64,000 bases of DNA from Anaerolineaceae bacterium (lineage in GTDB: Bacteria > Chloroflexota > Anaerolineae > Anaerolineales > Anaerolineaceae): assembly GCA_012839565.1 (NCBI GenBank), contig DUMZ01000009.1:1-64000 (forward strand). The letters are read 5' to 3'. Of the stretch, positions 43,128 through 52,067 are shown in pieces. The notes beneath the pieces were generated by a model, which was given only the letters and a program-made list of their open reading frames with translations, ran no database searches and was not told the DNA's origin. The translations under genes and the position numbers were made by a program. How positions within the stretch are numbered: the stretch's first letter is position 1; the number at the start of each line of letters is the position of its first letter.

Positions 43128-44879
43128 ATGAATACTGAACAAAATCTATCAAACGAAAACCCGGCGCAAGAGCCGCTGCCACAAGCCTACCCGGCTTATG
43201 ATGGCTTACCCCCAAGCCCGCCACCTCCACCCCAGCCAAAACCAAAAGATGTGGTGCCTGTCAAACACAGCTGGCTGTTGTTTCTGATGGCATTTGTTTT
43301 AGCACTGGGAATCGACCTGCTCATCTTTGAACAGTCTTCCGGCAAGCAGTTTGCCATCATCGTGAACGCCATATTGTTGGGCGCGGTCGTTTTGAGCCTG
43401 GCAGAGAAACGCAAAATCCCCTGGCAATCCTGGCCACTCATGGCGATGATTTCGCTTTCTTCACTATTAACCGTATTCCGTGTTGAGCCCTTTACCGTTG
43501 CGGCACTGATAATCTTTGTCGTATTTGCTTTGCCCTTGTTGCTGATGAGCATGTTTAGCGGACAATGGGCAGTATATCGCATTCGTGAATACTTTAAGCG
43601 CTACTTCTTTATTACTGCGCATGGGGTAATCGGCTTCCCGAGGGCAATCGTGGAAGGCGTGCGAACGCAAAGAAACCCTGGTCAACGCAAAAAAGTCTTT
43701 AGCATCATAGGCGCGATTATTTTGGGCGTGATTATTGCCATTCCGATTTTGTTGCTTTTTGGAAAATTGCTGTCATCAGCGGATAGCACCTTTGCCAAGA
43801 ACATTGAAGCCTTCCTGAACTTTTTCAAGTTTGACTCAGTAGAAGCTTTTTGGCCCCAGTTTTTTATCGTGCTGTTCTTTTTCTGGGGACTGGCGGGTCT
43901 TTTGTTTTATATGCTTAGCCGTTCGCATCGTGTTGAGCCAGTCGAGCCCGATAAAGCCCTGCTGGATCCTTTCTTACCTAATCTCACCGCGATCATCGTT
44001 TTGGCTTTAATCAACCTGATGTTTTTGCTTTTCATCATCGGGCAATGGCATATCTTTTTTGGCGGCATCGCGAATGTGCGCGAAGGTGCTTACAATTTCT
44101 CAAGCTATGCCGTGGAAGGCTTTAATCAGTTGATGGTCGTCGCCAGTATCGCCGCGGTCTTGCATTATCTTTTTGCTTCGGTCACCAAGCGCGAAAGCCG
44201 CAAGGAACGCGTCACGTTTTCCATCACGGCGACACTGCTTTTGGCGCAGGTCGGTTTAATTCTTGTTTCCGCATTTAAACGCCTGTTGATGTACGAAACA
44301 GCCTATGGCTTCACGCGCAGCCGCATGGTGGCGCATGTGTTCATGGTCTTTTTGGCGCTTTTGTTGGTCGCTTTAGCCGCGATGGAACTGAGCAAAAACC
44401 TAAAACGCCTGGCACTGGTGCTGGTGGTGAGCGTTTTCCTGTTTGGCATCACTCTATGGACGGTCAATGTCGATAAAACCATCACCCGCTTAAACATTGA
44501 GCAGGCTACTTTGGTCTTAACCGAATGGAGCAGTGCCAGACTGGATGGGTCTTATTTAGCGGTATCAGTCAGCGAAGATGCTGTGCCCGAGCTTTATAAA
44601 AACTATTTGAACCCTGAACACTCAGCGGAAATGCGCGAGAACTTAGGCAAGATTTTAGCTTGCCGGGCGCTGCGCGTTGAAAAATATGACCCGCCTGGCA
44701 AGTGGTATACCTACACTGTGCCCGAAAAAGCTGAATACGACTTTTTCGCCGAACATGGCAAAAGCTTGATTGAAAGCTATCCACCAGAAAAGGAAGACTC
44801 TCATTTTGGATATATTCTTGGCTATACGATTGATGGCGAGTTTGTGGATTGCGTTCGTCACTGGGAAAAGAAAGATTGA
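43128..44879 (+). CDS. Multi-pass membrane protein of DUF4173/DUF4153 type
   Basis: 583 residues. A Pro-rich cytoplasmic-looking N-terminus (about 1-45, with SPPPPPQPKPK) is followed by about a dozen membrane segments to about 465 and a soluble C-terminal domain of about 115 residues. The pattern AYGFTRSRMVAHVFMVFLALLL and the late VNVDKTITRLNIEQA are characteristic of DUF4173. Function of the family is unknown; it is often called a membrane-bound sensor or transport-like protein. The start at 43128 is preferred for AAAGG upstream over an earlier in-frame ATG at 43080-43089. Confidence 0.85.
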   Translation: MNTEQNLSNENPAQEPLPQAYPAYDGLPPSPPPPPQPKPKDVVPVKHSWLLFLMAFVLALGIDLLIFEQSSGKQFAIIVNAILLGAVVLSLAEKRKIPWQSWPLMAMISLSSLLTVFRVEPFTVAALIIFVVFALPLLLMSMFSGQWAVYRIREYFKRYFFITAHGVIGFPRAIVEGVRTQRNPGQRKKVFSIIGAIILGVIIAIPILLLFGKLLSSADSTFAKNIEAFLNFFKFDSVEAFWPQFFIVLFFFWGLAGLLFYMLSRSHRVEPVEPDKALLDPFLPNLTAIIVLALINLMFLLFIIGQWHIFFGGIANVREGAYNFSSYAVEGFNQLMVVASIAAVLHYLFASVTKRESRKERVTFSITATLLLAQVGLILVSAFKRLLMYETAYGFTRSRMVAHVFMVFLALLLVALAAMELSKNLKRLALVLVVSVFLFGITLWTVNVDKTITRLNIEQATLVLTEWSSARLDGSYLAVSVSEDAVPELYKNYLNPEHSAEMRENLGKILACRALRVEKYDPPGKWYTYTVPEKAEYDFFAEHGKSLIESYPPEKEDSHFGYILGYTIDGEFVDCVRHWEKKD

Positions 44880-44943
44880 GCTTTGTTGATGCTTTGGGCT
44901 AATCAAGAGTAGAATAGAAGCAGAACTTTAAACGGAGAAGACC

Positions 44944-45738
44944 ATGGACGTGAAAAAGACATTCGACTATCAACGTAAAAGCATCGTGACTTATGGGAAC
45001 AAAAAGCTAACCGCTGCCTTTGACCAAAATGGTCGCTTGGTGGAGCTTGAACTGGATGATAACGCGCCGCAAAACGCCAAAAGCATCGCCACGATGATCG
45101 ATCACACCCTGCTCAAACCCGATGCCACCGAAGCGCAAATTGTCGTCTTGTGCAAGGAAGCCATTACCTACAATTTTGGCGCGGTGTGTGTCAACAGTTA
45201 CTGGGTGAACACTTGCGCGGAACTGCTGGAAGATACCGACGTAAAAGTGGCTGCCGTGGTGGGCTTCCCGCTGGGCGCGATGAGCACCGAAGCCAAAGTC
45301 TTTGAAACCAAAGATGCTATTCTGCAAGGCGCAACAGAAATTGACATGGTCATCAACATCGGTGAGCTCAAAGCTGACGAACTGGCTAATGTGGCGCATG
45401 ATATTCGCCAGGTGGTGCGTGTGGCACATCAATATGACGCGATTGTGAAGGTTATTATCGAAACCTGTCTTTTGACCGAAGAAGAAAAAATAAAGGCTTG
45501 TTTGATTGCCAAAAGTGTCGGTGCTGACTTCGTCAAGACTTCCACCGGTTTTGCTGGTGGTGGCGCGACGATTGAGGATGTAAAGCTGATGCGCGCGGTG
45601 GTTGGACCGGAAATCGGCGTGAAAGCTTCCGGTGGCGTGCGCAACCTGACCGACGCCCTTGCGATGATTGCAGCTGGCGCCAACCGCATCGGTGCCAGCA
45701 GTGGCGTCAAAATCGTCGAAGAAGAGCGCAATCAATAG
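44944..45738 (+). CDS. deoC: Deoxyribose-phosphate aldolase
   Basis: 264 residues. The Schiff-base lysine lies in [13 protein letters not shown] (about residues 196-208), and [37 protein letters not shown] and [12 protein letters not shown] are the normal DeoC blocks. It splits 2-deoxyribose-5-phosphate into glyceraldehyde-3-phosphate and acetaldehyde in deoxynucleoside breakdown. The first 45 residues ([18 protein letters not shown]) are an extension not present in the usual 220-residue enzyme. GGAGAAG precedes the ATG. No other deo genes are adjacent. Confidence 0.95.
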   Translation: MDVKKTFDYQRKSIVTYGNKKLTAAFDQNGRLVELELDDNAPQNAKSIATMIDHTLLKPDATEAQIVVLCKEAITYNFGAVCVNSYWVNTCAELLEDTDVKVAAVVGFPLGAMSTEAKVFETKDAILQGATEIDMVINIGELKADELANVAHDIRQVVRVAHQYDAIVKVIIETCLLTEEEKIKACLIAKSVGADFVKTSTGFAGGGATIEDVKLMRAVVGPEIGVKASGGVRNLTDALAMIAAGANRIGASSGVKIVEEERNQ

Positions 45739-45771
45739 CTTGTTTTTAAAATCCTAATTAAATCTGTACTC

Positions 45772-45803
45772 AAACCCCCATGCACACAGCCTGGGGGTTT
45801 TTC
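45772..45803 (+). terminator. Terminator after deoC
   Basis: AAACCCCCA (45772-45780) pairs with TGGGGGTTT (45792-45800), followed by TTCTTT. Confidence 0.9.
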
Positions 45804-45909
45804 TTTCATAATTACTTTGTTTCATGAGCAAAAGGGTCGGTTTAGATAAAGATCTTCTCACTTTACATTTGAACTTTTTCTACGTTTTACGATGAGAATA
45901 GCCTAAACC

Positions 45910-45938
45910 TTGACTTTAAGACGACAAAGCACTATACT
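45910..45938 (+). promoter_or_regulatory. Promoter of the initiator tRNA gene
   Basis: TTGACT (45910-45915), a 17-bp spacer and TATACT (45933-45938) end 10 bp before the tRNA. This is a strong stable-RNA-type promoter. Confidence 0.85.
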
Positions 45939-45948
45939 AGAAGCTCAT

Positions 45949-46020
<72 letters not shown>

Positions 46021-46030
46021 CTGAGAAGGA

Positions 46031-46058
46031 ACCAGAGTACGCAATACTCTGGTTTTTT
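46031..46058 (+). terminator. Terminator of the tRNA gene
   Basis: ACCAGAGTA (46031-46039) pairs with TACTCTGGT (46045-46053) around a 5-nt loop, followed by TTTTT. It lies between the tRNA and the integrase, so it belongs either to the original tRNA unit or to the element end. Confidence 0.92.
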
Positions 46059-46110
46059 GTTAGCCGCGCGTACAGAGGTTGCCAACATTTTAGAATCGGA
46101 GGATTTAATA

Positions 46111-47124
46111 ATGAACCACTGTTCGCCGGGCTCAAAACACAGGCACACATCAATTTTGTTATCAAAAGCGATTGACGGCTTCCTTACTTTCAAGATAGCA
46201 GAGGGCTTAAGCAAGCGTACGATCGACTCTTATGAACATATCCTAAGGCATTGGCTGGATCAAATTGGAGATCGTAAAGTTGCTCAAATCAAAACTTCAG
46301 ATCTGATTTCCTTTCTGGCATGGATGAGGACTGATTACAAACCCAGAAGATGGAATGGAAATACTGAACCGTTATCTGCTAAATCTTTAAGAAATGTTTA
46401 TGTATCCCTTCGAGCTTTCTTTTCATGGCTTGAAAGAGAGTTTGGATTAGAGAATCCCGCAAAAACCATTCCACCTCCTAAGTATCCTCAACATGTTATT
46501 CAAACATTCTCCAAGGAAGACATTGAAAAATTAATTAAGTCCTGTCTCTATTCAAGAGAAGCTCAACCCAATAACCGTAGGAGCTTTGTTATGCGGAGAC
46601 CAACAGCCAACCGTGATCAGGCTTTGATCACGTTTTTATTGGATACAGGCTTGCGTGCATCTGAATTATGTTCTTTATTGGTAGGTGATGTTGATTTAAA
46701 AACCGGACAAGTCAGTGTTCGACATGGTGTTTCCGGAGGTGCAAAGGGAGGTAAGGGTAGGGTAACTTACCTGGGAAAAGCAAGCAAGAAAGCTCTATGG
46801 CGTTATCTGGCAAACCGAGAAGATGGTGATGATCCTGAAACTCCGCTTTTTTTAAATAACGCATCCCGTGCATTTAACCGAAATAGTCTTAGGATCATGA
46901 TCAGACGCTTAGGTGAAAGGGCTGGTATTCCCCATGTGCATCCGCATAAATTCAGACACACTTTTGCAATCACTTACTTGAGATCGGGCGGTGATGTGTT
47001 TACCTTACAGCTTTTGCTTGGACACAGTTCACTCGATATGGTTCGTCATTATGCACAAGTTGCGCAAAGTGATGTTGCTACGGCGCATCGCAAGGCAAGT
47101 CCAGTTGACAATTGGAGGCTATAA
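46111..47124 (+). CDS. Tyrosine-recombinase integrase of the mobile element
   Basis: 337 residues. The N-terminal SAM-like core-binding domain (about 15-130, FLTFKIAEGLSKRTIDSYEHIL) precedes the catalytic domain with Arg in DTGLRASELCSL (about 180), HPHKFRHTFA (about 276), GHSSLDMVRHYAQV containing the second His and the nucleophile Tyr (about 314). All catalytic residues are present. The start at 46111 has CGGAGG upstream; a longer frame runs back into the tRNA and is not used. Position next to the tRNA gene and AT-rich composition mark it as the integrase that inserted the element. Confidence 0.92.
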   Translation: MNHCSPGSKHRHTSILLSKAIDGFLTFKIAEGLSKRTIDSYEHILRHWLDQIGDRKVAQIKTSDLISFLAWMRTDYKPRRWNGNTEPLSAKSLRNVYVSLRAFFSWLEREFGLENPAKTIPPPKYPQHVIQTFSKEDIEKLIKSCLYSREAQPNNRRSFVMRRPTANRDQALITFLLDTGLRASELCSLLVGDVDLKTGQVSVRHGVSGGAKGGKGRVTYLGKASKKALWRYLANREDGDDPETPLFLNNASRAFNRNSLRIMIRRLGERAGIPHVHPHKFRHTFAITYLRSGGDVFTLQLLLGHSSLDMVRHYAQVAQSDVATAHRKASPVDNWRL

Positions 47125-47133
47125 GCATCGTAC

Positions 47134-48228
47134 TTAATTGATTAGTTTTTCAGCAATCATCAATAGTGCTTTACCTAACTTTTCTTTCTCCAGACCGTCC
47201 AGGTAATTTTCTAATCTACGGTCTGGAGGTTGACTAGTATTGTCAACTAATCCGGTGATACGCGTTTTGACATCTGATGATAACAAAGGGGCGTATATTC
47301 CGTCTGTGATTTCAAGGTTCTCATGCATAAGATTCATTGAGACAGCTTTGTAATCTGCTAAGGTTTTCGCATGCAAAAGACCGTATACAGCGTTGCCATG
47401 CCGAAATTTATGCGGAGATTTGTATTCAATTTGTGCTCTGGCAAAGAGAACTTTCATCCTTCGACCGAGTGCATGCGCTCTGTTATTACCGGGCTTGTTT
47501 TGGGATATGCTTTGCTCACCCCACAAATGGTGGACTGGTGCATACCAACATGCATCATCAGATAATGTCTCACGAATAATGCTATCCCACCGTTTTATTG
47601 GCTCAATTAAATCTGGAACATTATAAAGAAAAGTTGTCGCCTTCTTACCGTTCTTTGTTTTGACCCCAAGCTCTGGCCATTGGTAGACCGTGAAGTTCTC
47701 CAGATCAATTGCAGAGCATGGAAGGGTGACAAAAGCAGTAGCACGCATTCCAGATAAAAAAAGGAAAGCAGCAGCTGCCTGATCCCGTAATAATGCCAAA
47801 TCGTTTTGCGGGGCTGGTGGCATTACAAGCTTTCTGACGTCTTCTTCAGTTACAAACACATTCACTTGCAGTTTCTGTGGTTGTCTTGGCAGTCGTAAGG
47901 TTTCAATCCAATCTAATGTAACAGTATTTAATTCACGGGGATACGTCCTTTTAGCCCAAAGAAAAAATCTTTTGCTTGTGTCGAGTATTTTCTTTTGTGT
48001 CGACTGAGCCAGGTCTTTACTATTGTCCTTTTGGACTTGCTTAGATAAGTATTTAGGAAAGGTGGGACGTATCATCGGTGCTTTTGAGAAATCGTGATCA
48101 TCTGCCCAAAGCAACAAATGTCTGAGGTAGAAACGATACCGTTCAACAGAGCTTATTCCCAGCTGCATTACTTCCTTCAAATATAAAAGATACTTGGATA
48201 CTTTAAGAAAGTTTTGACGTTCAATCAT
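47134..48228 (-). CDS. Second tyrosine recombinase-like protein
   Basis: 364 residues. An N-terminal helical core-binding-like domain (SVERYRFYLRHLLLWADDHDF) precedes a catalytic-like half with Arg in SGMRATAF (about 160), PHKFRHGNAVYG (about 271-280) and a final HENLEITDGIYAPL with candidate Tyr (about 310). The motif set fits a distant tyrosine recombinase with the H-R and H/Tyr pairs. It is convergent with the first integrase, 9 bp apart, and overlaps the upstream HTH/zinc gene by 8 bp. GAGGAA precedes the ATG. It may act in excision, in another element's movement, or be an orphan. Confidence 0.82.
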   Translation of the reverse strand: MIERQNFLKVSKYLLYLKEVMQLGISSVERYRFYLRHLLLWADDHDFSKAPMIRPTFPKYLSKQVQKDNSKDLAQSTQKKILDTSKRFFLWAKRTYPRELNTVTLDWIETLRLPRQPQKLQVNVFVTEEDVRKLVMPPAPQNDLALLRDQAAAAFLFLSGMRATAFVTLPCSAIDLENFTVYQWPELGVKTKNGKKATTFLYNVPDLIEPIKRWDSIIRETLSDDACWYAPVHHLWGEQSISQNKPGNNRAHALGRRMKVLFARAQIEYKSPHKFRHGNAVYGLLHAKTLADYKAVSMNLMHENLEITDGIYAPLLSSDVKTRITGLVDNTSQPPDRRLENYLDGLEKEKLGKALLMIAEKLIN

Positions 48229-48628
48229 CTCGGATTCCTCGGTTAATGATGTTTTTGCAAACCGGACAATACCCTTTTATACGTTTTACTTTCTCATTGA
48301 CGAATGTATATTGCGGAGATTCAATTATTCTGGCTTGATTACAGTGCATGCAATAACCCTGGCCCTCTGTCAATCTCTGTAATTTTTTATCTGGCTTTTG
48401 ACTAACCACCCAAGCTCTGAACGATTCTCCGTTTATCCATAAACGCCCACTATTATCTTTTTCATGTGGAGCACCTGCAGAAAGCCAACCACGTAAAGTG
48501 TTATAAGGTATATCCAAAGCCGAAGCCAACTCGTTTAGCGTATACAACATTGGTAAGAGTCCAGGCGCACGGATTATCACTTTATGTGGGATTTTTATTT
48601 TTGTTATCGACATTTTTTTCAATCTCAC
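48221..48628 (-). CDS. HTH plus zinc-ribbon protein paired with the second recombinase
   Basis: 135 residues. A MerR/excisionase-like helix-turn-helix (TLNELASALDIPYNTLRGWLSAGAP, about 29-53) is followed by a short linker and a C-terminal zinc ribbon with CMHC (about 93-96) and CPVC (about 120-123). It could be a DNA-bending accessory factor or regulator for the downstream recombinase, which it overlaps by 8 bp. GTG at 48628 and ATG at 48613 are both possible starts. Confidence 0.72.
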   Translation of the reverse strand: MRLKKMSITKIKIPHKVIIRAPGLLPMLYTLNELASALDIPYNTLRGWLSAGAPHEKDNSGRLWINGESFRAWVVSQKPDKKLQRLTEGQGYCMHCNQARIIESPQYTFVNEKVKRIKGYCPVCKNIINRGIRDD

Positions 48629-48757
48629 TTATTTCTTTTCATTCCAAGGCTAAATCAAGCTTCAACCATTTAAACAATTTATTTTAAAATTTTGCCAATG
48701 ATTGAGAGCAAGGTTTTTTATTCATTCACAGCCTGCTGTTCAATTTTTTTATTTTAA

Positions 48758-48880
48758 TCCGGATGGCAGTTGGCATTGCCCACGGGAGTTTCACCCCTGT
48801 TCAACCAGGACAGCTCTACCCATTGCCTGCGGCGGGTCTACGCTCGGACTGTGGCTATAGAGGAGTATCATTATGCCCTT
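48758..48880 (-). other. GC-rich, hairpin-forming segment in an AT-rich intergenic region
   Basis: The 577-bp gap 48629-49205 is AT-rich and has no credible gene, but about 48758-48880 is much richer in G and C. Read leftward it contains several short stems: CCTG-GTTGAA-CAGG, GGG-GTGAAA-CTCCC and GGCA-ATGCCAAC-TGCC. It lies about 130 bp ahead of the HTH/zinc-ribbon gene on the same strand. It may be a structured leader RNA or small RNA; no known riboswitch or intron class was recognised. Confidence 0.4.
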
Positions 48881-49205
48881 CACTTCATAGTTGATTTGCC
48901 ATATCAATCTTCTCGAAAACGCTTGTCACTCGTTTATTATTAGGATTGTCTCGCGTCTGTGATCAGTGATGGATTGTCGTATCCGGATTGTTGTATTACA
49001 TCCAGGCATTATCCTCCTGGCGTTTTTGTTAAGGTACTTTTTCTTACTAAATATTTCATCTCCCTTCATGTTGACAAGGCTTAGTACAATTTGAAGGTAA
49101 CTAGTATCTTCCTTTGCTGTAAATGTTTGTTCGGCATAGCTAATTGAAAGCTGTATCTAATAAGGGTATATGCTCCTTTTGGTTTAGATTTCTCTATATT
49201 GGTGT

Positions 49206-49484
49206 TCATTTCAATTGATTTGTTTCAGTTATGATTTTAAAACGGACAACGGCTCGGACTAACCGTGAGATTAGCCGAGCTTCTATTTCAGGATCTGTTA
49301 TCATGATTAAGAAACCTTCTTCATCTCTTGCATTTCGTCTTGATAAGTATGCTATGTAAGGATTGAAATGGACGATAACTTGATCCATTGCAGTCGGGTC
49401 TCCCTGTACAGCACAGATAATCACTGGGTACGGAATCAATCTGTTTGTTGGTATAGGATCGTCTTCAAATGCCCGGACAGTCAT
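49206..49484 (-). CDS. HTH-domain protein of the Tn1549/Tn916-type backbone
   Basis: 92 residues. The pattern PYPVIICAVQGDPTAMDQVIVHFNPYIAYLSRR is the family that accompanies sigma-like factors in Tn916/Tn1549-type conjugative transposons. It overlaps the sigma-like gene by 20 bp. ATG at 49484 with GGAG upstream is preferred over an ATG seven codons earlier that precedes that ribosome site. Probably a regulator of transfer or excision. Confidence 0.85.
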   Translation of the reverse strand: MTVRAFEDDPIPTNRLIPYPVIICAVQGDPTAMDQVIVHFNPYIAYLSRRNARDEEGFLIMITDPEIEARLISRLVRAVVRFKIITETNQLK

Positions 49485-49893
49485 GAGCGATTTTCTCCAA
49501 ATCATGCTTAAGTTTTTCTAAAGCAGAAGCCCGCCAGTTCTGGATAGTACTTCTCGGAATCTTTGTTATCTCGCTGATTTTTCGATCATTGAGACCATCA
49601 AAATAATATAAATTGATGATCTGCTGTAAATGTTCAGGTAGGTTTTCGATTACGGCTTTTAAAAGCTCGTTACTTATCCACAATTCATTAATTCGATACT
49701 CGGACAAGATATCTATAGGGTCAGGATTGATGAACAGATACTCTTCATCAAGAGCTAGATCTGAAAAATTGAGAATTCTTTTTTTTCGTCTGTTTAGCGC
49801 TTTGTGAGCATTAATCGCTTCGTTCTTTAATGTCCGTTTGCAATAAGAATCAAACGCGTAACAGACACCTAATTCAAAGGATTCAGGGATCAT
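49465..49893 (-). CDS. Sigma-70-family-like factor of the conjugative element
   Basis: 142 residues. The C-terminal region 4 is clear: LPEHLQQIINLYYFDGLNDRKISEITKIPRSTIQNWRASALEKLK (about 87-131). The N-terminal half is basic and helical, without a full region 2. Such short sigma-like factors sit with a small HTH protein near the int/xis end of Tn1549-type elements. AAAGGAG precedes the ATG by 7 bp. It likely controls excision or transfer genes. Confidence 0.87.
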   Translation of the reverse strand: MIPESFELGVCYAFDSYCKRTLKNEAINAHKALNRRKKRILNFSDLALDEEYLFINPDPIDILSEYRINELWISNELLKAVIENLPEHLQQIINLYYFDGLNDRKISEITKIPRSTIQNWRASALEKLKHDLEKIAHDCPGI

Positions 49894-50193
49894 GTCATCT
49901 CCTTTCGCTTCTTAAAACAACCCCCGTGGAAAATTTGCCAAAAAAGGATATGTCTTATGGATAAAAACAGCCTACTTATGACCATTTAAATCGAAGACAT
50001 ATTCTCACTCTACGTTTCTTGCGATTAATGGCTAAATAAACTCGCCGATTCAACGAGACACAGCGTCAATTCTAGAATTTGTATTAAGGCTTAAATTTGG
50101 GATTGTTTTACAGAAAGCAATTGATGAATGATTTATTCCTTAAACACAGCATGCCAAATTGTAATCAAGGAATAGTTAAATGCACAGTATTTA

Positions 50194-50235
50194 AAAATCA
50201 AAGGCAACGTTCTTATTCCTGTTGCCTTTGATTTT
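50194..50235. terminator. Strong terminator after the two-component/secreted-protein operon
   Basis: A perfect 15-bp stem, AAAATCAAAGGCAAC (50194-50208) with its complement (50221-50235), flanked by A- and T-rich sequence. It lies just past the leftward gene ending at 50248. The rest of the gap 49894-50193 is AT-rich and shows no gene. Confidence 0.88.
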
Positions 50236-50247
50236 ATGATTTGATGG

Positions 50248-50796
50248 CTAATTAGAAATCCTCCACGAACTTACGCGATCATTGAGCGCGCCAAAACTTG
50301 GACAGTTATCTTGACAAGAGTAACTATCACCAGCAAAATTACTGAGATCAAAAACCATTATGTTGTAACATCCTGAATAACTTGAACCAGAACTGGCTCT
50401 ATTGTTGACACTTGTAGGCATGCTGGAAACACTATAAGAAACCGTAGCTGAACATCTTTGTGGTCCAGCAAAATTTACTATCAAATTATTGTAGTTTGTA
50501 TCATCGTAAAATTGCAAGACTACATAAGAAGAAGATGTCCGATACTTTGTTTCAAGCTCGACATTTGTCAAACCACAAACTACTTCGATTATTCTTGATT
50601 CAACCTCATCTTCTCTAATTGGCTCTAGGAGAACGAAGCAATTATTTCTGCTTTCCCGACTAGGTTTCAAATTAAAAAAGATTTCAGACTGGGTGGCAGC
50701 GTTCGCATAAACGCTTGAAGACGTTGAAAAAAAGCTGGTCAGAATTACGTAGACCATTGTAAGAGTTTTGATAAAGTCCCAAGTACTGTTTTTCAT
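50248..50796 (-). CDS. Secreted beta/gamma-crystallin/I36-inhibitor-like protein
   Basis: 182 residues. A Sec signal peptide (hydrophobic core about 8-25, likely cleaved after VYANA) is followed by a region of unknown fold and then two repeats ending in the family-like motif: NNRASSGSSYSGC and LNDRVSSWRIS, each after an aromatic strand (VVLQFYDDTNY and IMVFDLSNF). NDR(A/V)SS is the closing motif of beta/gamma-crystallin-like and peptidase inhibitor I36 proteins. Several Cys suggest disulfides. It starts 21 bp after the sensor kinase, with AAAGGAG, so it is the third gene of the RR-HK operon. It might be a secreted inhibitor or a ligand for the sensor. Confidence 0.72.
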   Translation of the reverse strand: MKNSTWDFIKTLTMVYVILTSFFSTSSSVYANAATQSEIFFNLKPSRESRNNCFVLLEPIREDEVESRIIEVVCGLTNVELETKYRTSSSYVVLQFYDDTNYNNLIVNFAGPQRCSATVSYSVSSMPTSVNNRASSGSSYSGCYNIMVFDLSNFAGDSYSCQDNCPSFGALNDRVSSWRISN

Positions 50797-50817
50797 TTTA
50801 GCTCCTTTGTGCTTATC

Positions 50818-51993
50818 TTAAACTGCTATAGTATCCTTATTTGGAATATAAAACCGGACTATAGTTCCTTTGTCAATATCACTATGGATACTGATAGTTC
50901 CTGAGGCGGATTTCACAAGGGTCTTGACGATGGAAAGCCCCAAGCCACTTCCCCCAGTCTTTCGGGATCTAGAAGTATCCACTCGATAGAATCTGTCAAA
51001 TATGTACGGTAATTCTTCTTGAGATATCCCGATACCATTGTCTTCTACAGAAAATTCATATCCATTCTGGTGGGCCCATGTCTTAATACTGACTTTACCT
51101 GCCTGTCGATTATATTTAATCGCGTTATCAAGCAGGTTTATCAGAATTGTTTGTAAGATGGCACGATCTGAAAAAACTGTGCTCATTTGATTAGTGTCAT
51201 AACTAATTGTTATTCCTTTATCTTTTGCTTTCTCATGTAGAATTTTTATGCACTCTTGTAAAAGAGCGTTTAACTCTATCATCTCAGGACGATAAATTTG
51301 ATCTTTGTACAAATAAAATCCATATTGCTTTATAAGGCTTTCCAGCCTTATCGTAGAATTATCAATAGACACTAGGCTGTCGAGCAGTTCAGATGTGTAT
51401 GCCGCTTTTTCTTGTAAAATCAAGTCAAGATTCATCCGAATTGCCGCAACAGGTGATCGAAATTCATGTGTCGTGTTTAGGGCAAACTCCTCCTGTTGCA
51501 AGATTAAATCTTCGAGTTGTTTAATTTTTGTCAAAGCCGCTTCCTGTAGATTCGCGATTTCTATATGCTTAGGGGTGGATAATTTCATGCTGTTTAGAGG
51601 TTGAGGATCTGAAATTACATTGGTCAACTTTGTAATCGGCTCTGTGATTAGACGGCTAATCCAGCTCATTCCAAAAAGAAAGGCGATGATAAATCCAGCC
51701 GTGATGATAATAAACCATCGAAGCAGTTTTAATTGCAATCTGTTAACAATATTGTGCTGAACGCTTTCCGTGGAAAAAGGCATATCTGGATTATGTTTAC
51801 CAGAAAAGTCGTTGTCTATAATGACAGTATCTTCATCGGGTTCTAGATAAAACAAAGGTATCTCACTTTTAATAACTGAACCACTTACTAATGATAAGGT
51901 TATTACCAAGGTAGTGCCAAGCGACAACAGCAGAAACATCGTTAGGGTTAACAACTGTGATTTAAAGGTAGGATTATTTCTTTTTGCTAACAT
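50818..51993 (-). CDS. Membrane sensor histidine kinase
   Basis: 391 residues. Two membrane helices (about 14-38 and 90-110) enclose an extracytoplasmic sensor of about 50 residues; a HAMP-like linker leads to HEFRSPVAAIRM with the phosphorylated His near 175. The ATPase half has NLLDNAIKYNR (N box), VEDNGIGI (G1) and GGSGLGLSIVK (G2). The small sensor suggests detection of a membrane-active or peptide signal rather than a small-molecule pocket. It lies 74 bp after the response regulator in the same operon. This pair occupies the place where VanR/VanS sits in the vanB cargo of Tn1549. Confidence 0.92.
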   Translation of the reverse strand: MLAKRNNPTFKSQLLTLTMFLLLSLGTTLVITLSLVSGSVIKSEIPLFYLEPDEDTVIIDNDFSGKHNPDMPFSTESVQHNIVNRLQLKLLRWFIIITAGFIIAFLFGMSWISRLITEPITKLTNVISDPQPLNSMKLSTPKHIEIANLQEAALTKIKQLEDLILQQEEFALNTTHEFRSPVAAIRMNLDLILQEKAAYTSELLDSLVSIDNSTIRLESLIKQYGFYLYKDQIYRPEMIELNALLQECIKILHEKAKDKGITISYDTNQMSTVFSDRAILQTILINLLDNAIKYNRQAGKVSIKTWAHQNGYEFSVEDNGIGISQEELPYIFDRFYRVDTSRSRKTGGSGLGLSIVKTLVKSASGTISIHSDIDKGTIVRFYIPNKDTIAV

Positions 51994-52067
51994 ACTATTA
52001 ATTTCTCATGATGGAAGTCTTTTGATAGTTTACTTGATTGGATGTCAAATTCGTGTGAAGTTAAGGA

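Noticed and set aside
45007..45735. Long open frame antisense to deoC
   Set aside because: Shadow of the real gene on the other strand; no family resemblance and no ribosome site.
48758..48880. Cobalamin riboswitch or group II intron fragment
   Set aside because: GGTGAAA-CTCC is faintly like the cobalamin core, but the B12 box is missing; no intron domain V hairpin or reverse transcriptase is near.
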